NCBI GenBank assembly: GCA_013140465.1
Contig: JABFST010000333.1
Coordinates: 1 to 6,529, forward strand
Source of the DNA: Methylococcaceae bacterium
GTDB taxonomy: Bacteria > Pseudomonadota > Gammaproteobacteria > Methylococcales > Methylomonadaceae
Length of the DNA stretch: 6,529 nucleotides
Direction: 5' to 3'
Shown here piece by piece: positions 5,269 to 6,529 of this stretch (position 1 is its first letter; every line of letters begins with the position of its first letter). Under the pieces are notes generated by a model that worked only from the letters and a program-made list of their open reading frames with translations, did not search any database and was not told the DNA's origin. The translations under genes were made by a program, and so were the position numbers.

Positions 5269-5742
5269 ATGAGCCGATACACACTCACTATTAACGGACA
5301 GCACAAAACCGTAGATGTGGCTCCAGACACACCTTTGCTTTGGGTGTTACGCGACCACTTGCAATTAGTCGGCACTAAGTTTGGCTGTGGTATAGGCCAA
5401 TGCGGTGTTTGCACTGTGCATATAGATGGACTGCCGACTCGGGCTTGCCAAACCCCAGTTTCGACCTTAGGCAACAAACCCGTCACGACCATAGAAGGCT
5501 TGTCGGCAGATGGCACACATCCGTTGCAAGTCGTGTGGCAAGATTTGGATGTGCCGCAATGCGGATATTGCCAAGCGGGGCAAATCATGACTGCCGCCGC
5601 GTTGCTAAAAAAAATCCCCCGCCCATCGGATGCCGATATTGATACGGCCCTTGCCGGAAACCTATGCCGTTGCGGCACTTATTTGCGTATCCGTGCGGGC
5701 ATCCACCGTGCTGCCGCTATTATCAATAAGGAGTCTGTATGA
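5269..5742 (+). CDS. 2Fe-2S subunit of a molybdenum hydroxylase (IorA-like)
   Basis: The 157-residue protein is the small iron-sulphur subunit of a xanthine-oxidase-family molybdenum hydroxylase, typical in length (about 150-160). Residues 1-78 form a plant-type ferredoxin domain with cluster ligands C40, C45, C48 and C60 (CGIGQCGVC, then C). Residues 85-155 form the helical domain with the second cluster: C98, C101 (QCGYCQAGQ), C133 and C135 (LCRCGTY). It passes electrons from the molybdopterin subunit to an acceptor. Its stop overlaps the next gene's start as ATGA, indicating translational coupling. No FAD-subunit gene lies between them, consistent with a two-subunit isoquinoline 1-oxidoreductase-type enzyme rather than a three-subunit CO dehydrogenase or xanthine dehydrogenase type. 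It has no signal peptide, so export would rely on the partner's. The physiological substrate (an N-heterocycle or an aldehyde) cannot be told from sequence. Confidence 0.95.
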   Translation: MSRYTLTINGQHKTVDVAPDTPLLWVLRDHLQLVGTKFGCGIGQCGVCTVHIDGLPTRACQTPVSTLGNKPVTTIEGLSADGTHPLQVVWQDLDVPQCGYCQAGQIMTAAALLKKIPRPSDADIDTALAGNLCRCGTYLRIRAGIHRAAAIINKESV

Positions 5743-6529
5743 ACGACAAGATGCTTGACAATGCCAGCCGCCGCGAGTTTTTGCGCCACACGCTATTTGC
5801 GGGCGGCGGCTTGCTGTTAGCGAGTTATATCGACCCTGTTCTTGCCAGCCCACGCATCAGCAAACCCAGTTCCACCGCAGCGGCGGGTTTTAAGCCCAGC
5901 GTGTTCATCCACATTGCTACCGATGGCAAAGTGACGCTCATCAGCAAACAGCCGGAAATCGGCCAAGGCATCAAAACCGCGTTACCGATGGTGATTGCCG
6001 AAGAATTGGAAGTCAACTGGCAGGACGTGAGCATCGTCCAAGGCGACCTAGACGACGCTTATGGCAGCCAAAGCGCGGGCGGATCGCGTTCTACGCCCAC
6101 CAATTACGACGAATTTCTACACTTAGGCGCAAGCGCACGCACGCTGCTAGTTGCCGCAGCGGCGCAAATCTGGCAACTGCCCGCCGCAGAGTTGCTGGCA
6201 CGCGACAGTGCCGTACACCATCCCGCCACAGGCCGCAAACTGGGCTATGGCGAACTGGCAGAAACCGCCGCACAGTTGCCGTTACCCGATTTTGCTGAGG
6301 TCAAACGCAAAGATCCTAAAGATTACCGCTTGCTGGGCACGCGCGTAGGGGGCGTAGACAATATCGGCATCGTCACGGGCAAGCCTTTGTTCGGCATAGA
6401 CGTACAATTGCCGGGGCTAGGCTATGCCATCTACGAAAAATCACCTGTCTTTGGCGGCAAAGTCGTGTCCGCCAATGTCGAACAAATCCGCCGCTTGCCG
6501 GGTGTGCGTGCCGCATTCATTATTAAGGG
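5739..6529 (+). CDS. Molybdopterin-binding large subunit, IorB-like, with Tat signal (runs off right edge)
   Basis: The first 263 residues of the catalytic subunit are present; the family is usually about 700-760 long. The N-terminus has a twin-arginine signal, SRREFLRH (R11, R12), a hydrophobic run (about 19-31) and a likely cleavage site after VLA (36), so the assembled enzyme is probably exported to the periplasm. The body begins with the region typical of Ior[21 protein letters not shown] (72-91), QGDLDDAYG (101-109) and GGSRST (114-119), then [20 protein letters not shown] (207-226), the start of the alpha/beta hammerhead domain. The Mo-cofactor pocket and the catalytic Glu lie beyond the window. 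AAGGAG at 5728-5733, five bases before ATG, is a strong RBS, and the ATGA overlap couples it to the 2Fe-2S gene. A cytochrome c subunit gene often follows in such operons but cannot be checked here. Confidence 0.93.
   Translation, partial: MNDKMLDNASRREFLRHTLFAGGGLLLASYIDPVLASPRISKPSSTAAAGFKPSVFIHIATDGKVTLISKQPEIGQGIKTALPMVIAEELEVNWQDVSIVQGDLDDAYGSQSAGGSRSTPTNYDEFLHLGASARTLLVAAAAQIWQLPAAELLARDSAVHHPATGRKLGYGELAETAAQLPLPDFAEVKRKDPKDYRLLGTRVGGVDNIGIVTGKPLFGIDVQLPGLGYAIYEKSPVFGGKVVSANVEQIRRLPGVRAAFIIK

Larger units (their letters stand above)
4975..5387 (+). repeat. Downstream copy of the duplicated iorA-like leader and gene start
   Basis: This is the partner of 3128-3542. Here the copy continues into an intact gene. 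Its left end abuts the transposase remnant. The 281 bases from 5107 align gap-free to the other copy, and 5107-5174 are identical to it. Confidence 0.93.

Noticed and set aside
5184..5678. Antisense open frame whose part is also open in the duplicated copy (3327-3575)
   Set aside because: The apparent conservation follows from the DNA identity of the duplicated leader; the frame runs opposite the clearly real 2Fe-2S gene.
1..6529. CRISPR array, tRNA or rRNA
   Set aside because: No regularly spaced direct repeats and no tRNA- or rRNA-like sequence were seen on either strand.

Overview
The window reads as accessory chromosome of a Gram-negative, probably gammaproteobacterial, organism. Supporting signs are a Tat-exported molybdenum hydroxylase, an RND-type periplasmic adaptor remnant, a PEP-CTERM-like envelope protein and a REP-like palindrome. 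Genus cannot be fixed from this sequence; Methylococcales- or Thiotrichales-like lineages are only a guess.

Layout. (1) 1-1160, minus strand: the first 386 codons of pyruvate phosphate dikinase (ppdK), running off the left edge, with a TATAAT box and RBS upstream. (2) 1270-1314: a REP-like imperfect palindrome. (3) 1345-2151, minus: a 268-residue single-pass membrane protein of unknown function carrying four copies of a D-x-x-LRRH motif in two pairs. (4) 2364-3032, minus: the C-terminal part of an RND/HlyD-type membrane fusion protein, 5'-truncated and with no permease gene beside it. (5) 3128-3558, plus: a broken duplicate of the leader and first 40 codons of an iorA-like 2Fe-2S subunit gene. 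(6) 3560-3624: a 49-bp palindromic element between exact 8-bp direct repeats. (7) 3611-4715, plus: an AT-rich region with a good sigma70-type promoter, then a secreted protein with a PEP-CTERM-like tail. (8) 4724-4975: a stem-loop, then a frameshifted C-terminal remnant of an IS66-family transposase. (9) 4975-6529, plus: the second copy of the leader, the intact iorA-like gene and, overlapping it by ATGA, the start of an iorB-like molybdopterin subunit gene that runs off the right edge.

How the parts fit. The intact pair at the right encodes a two-subunit molybdenum hydroxylase of the isoquinoline 1-oxidoreductase type. The small subunit carries two 2Fe-2S clusters; the large subunit has a twin-arginine signal, so the complex is probably exported folded. 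The leader of this operon exists twice, 1845 bp apart. The 281 bp nearest the gene is about 94% identical without gaps, including a 68-bp identical block that holds a sigma54-type -24/-12 element. The upstream copy drives only a 44-codon stub. The 1.4 kb between the copies contains an insertion-sequence remnant, palindromes and the PEP-CTERM-like gene, so the segment looks like a rearrangement scar. The most interesting observations are the duplicated, selectively conserved sigma54-like leader, the palindromic element with 8-bp direct repeats near an IS66 remnant, and the LRRH-repeat membrane protein.
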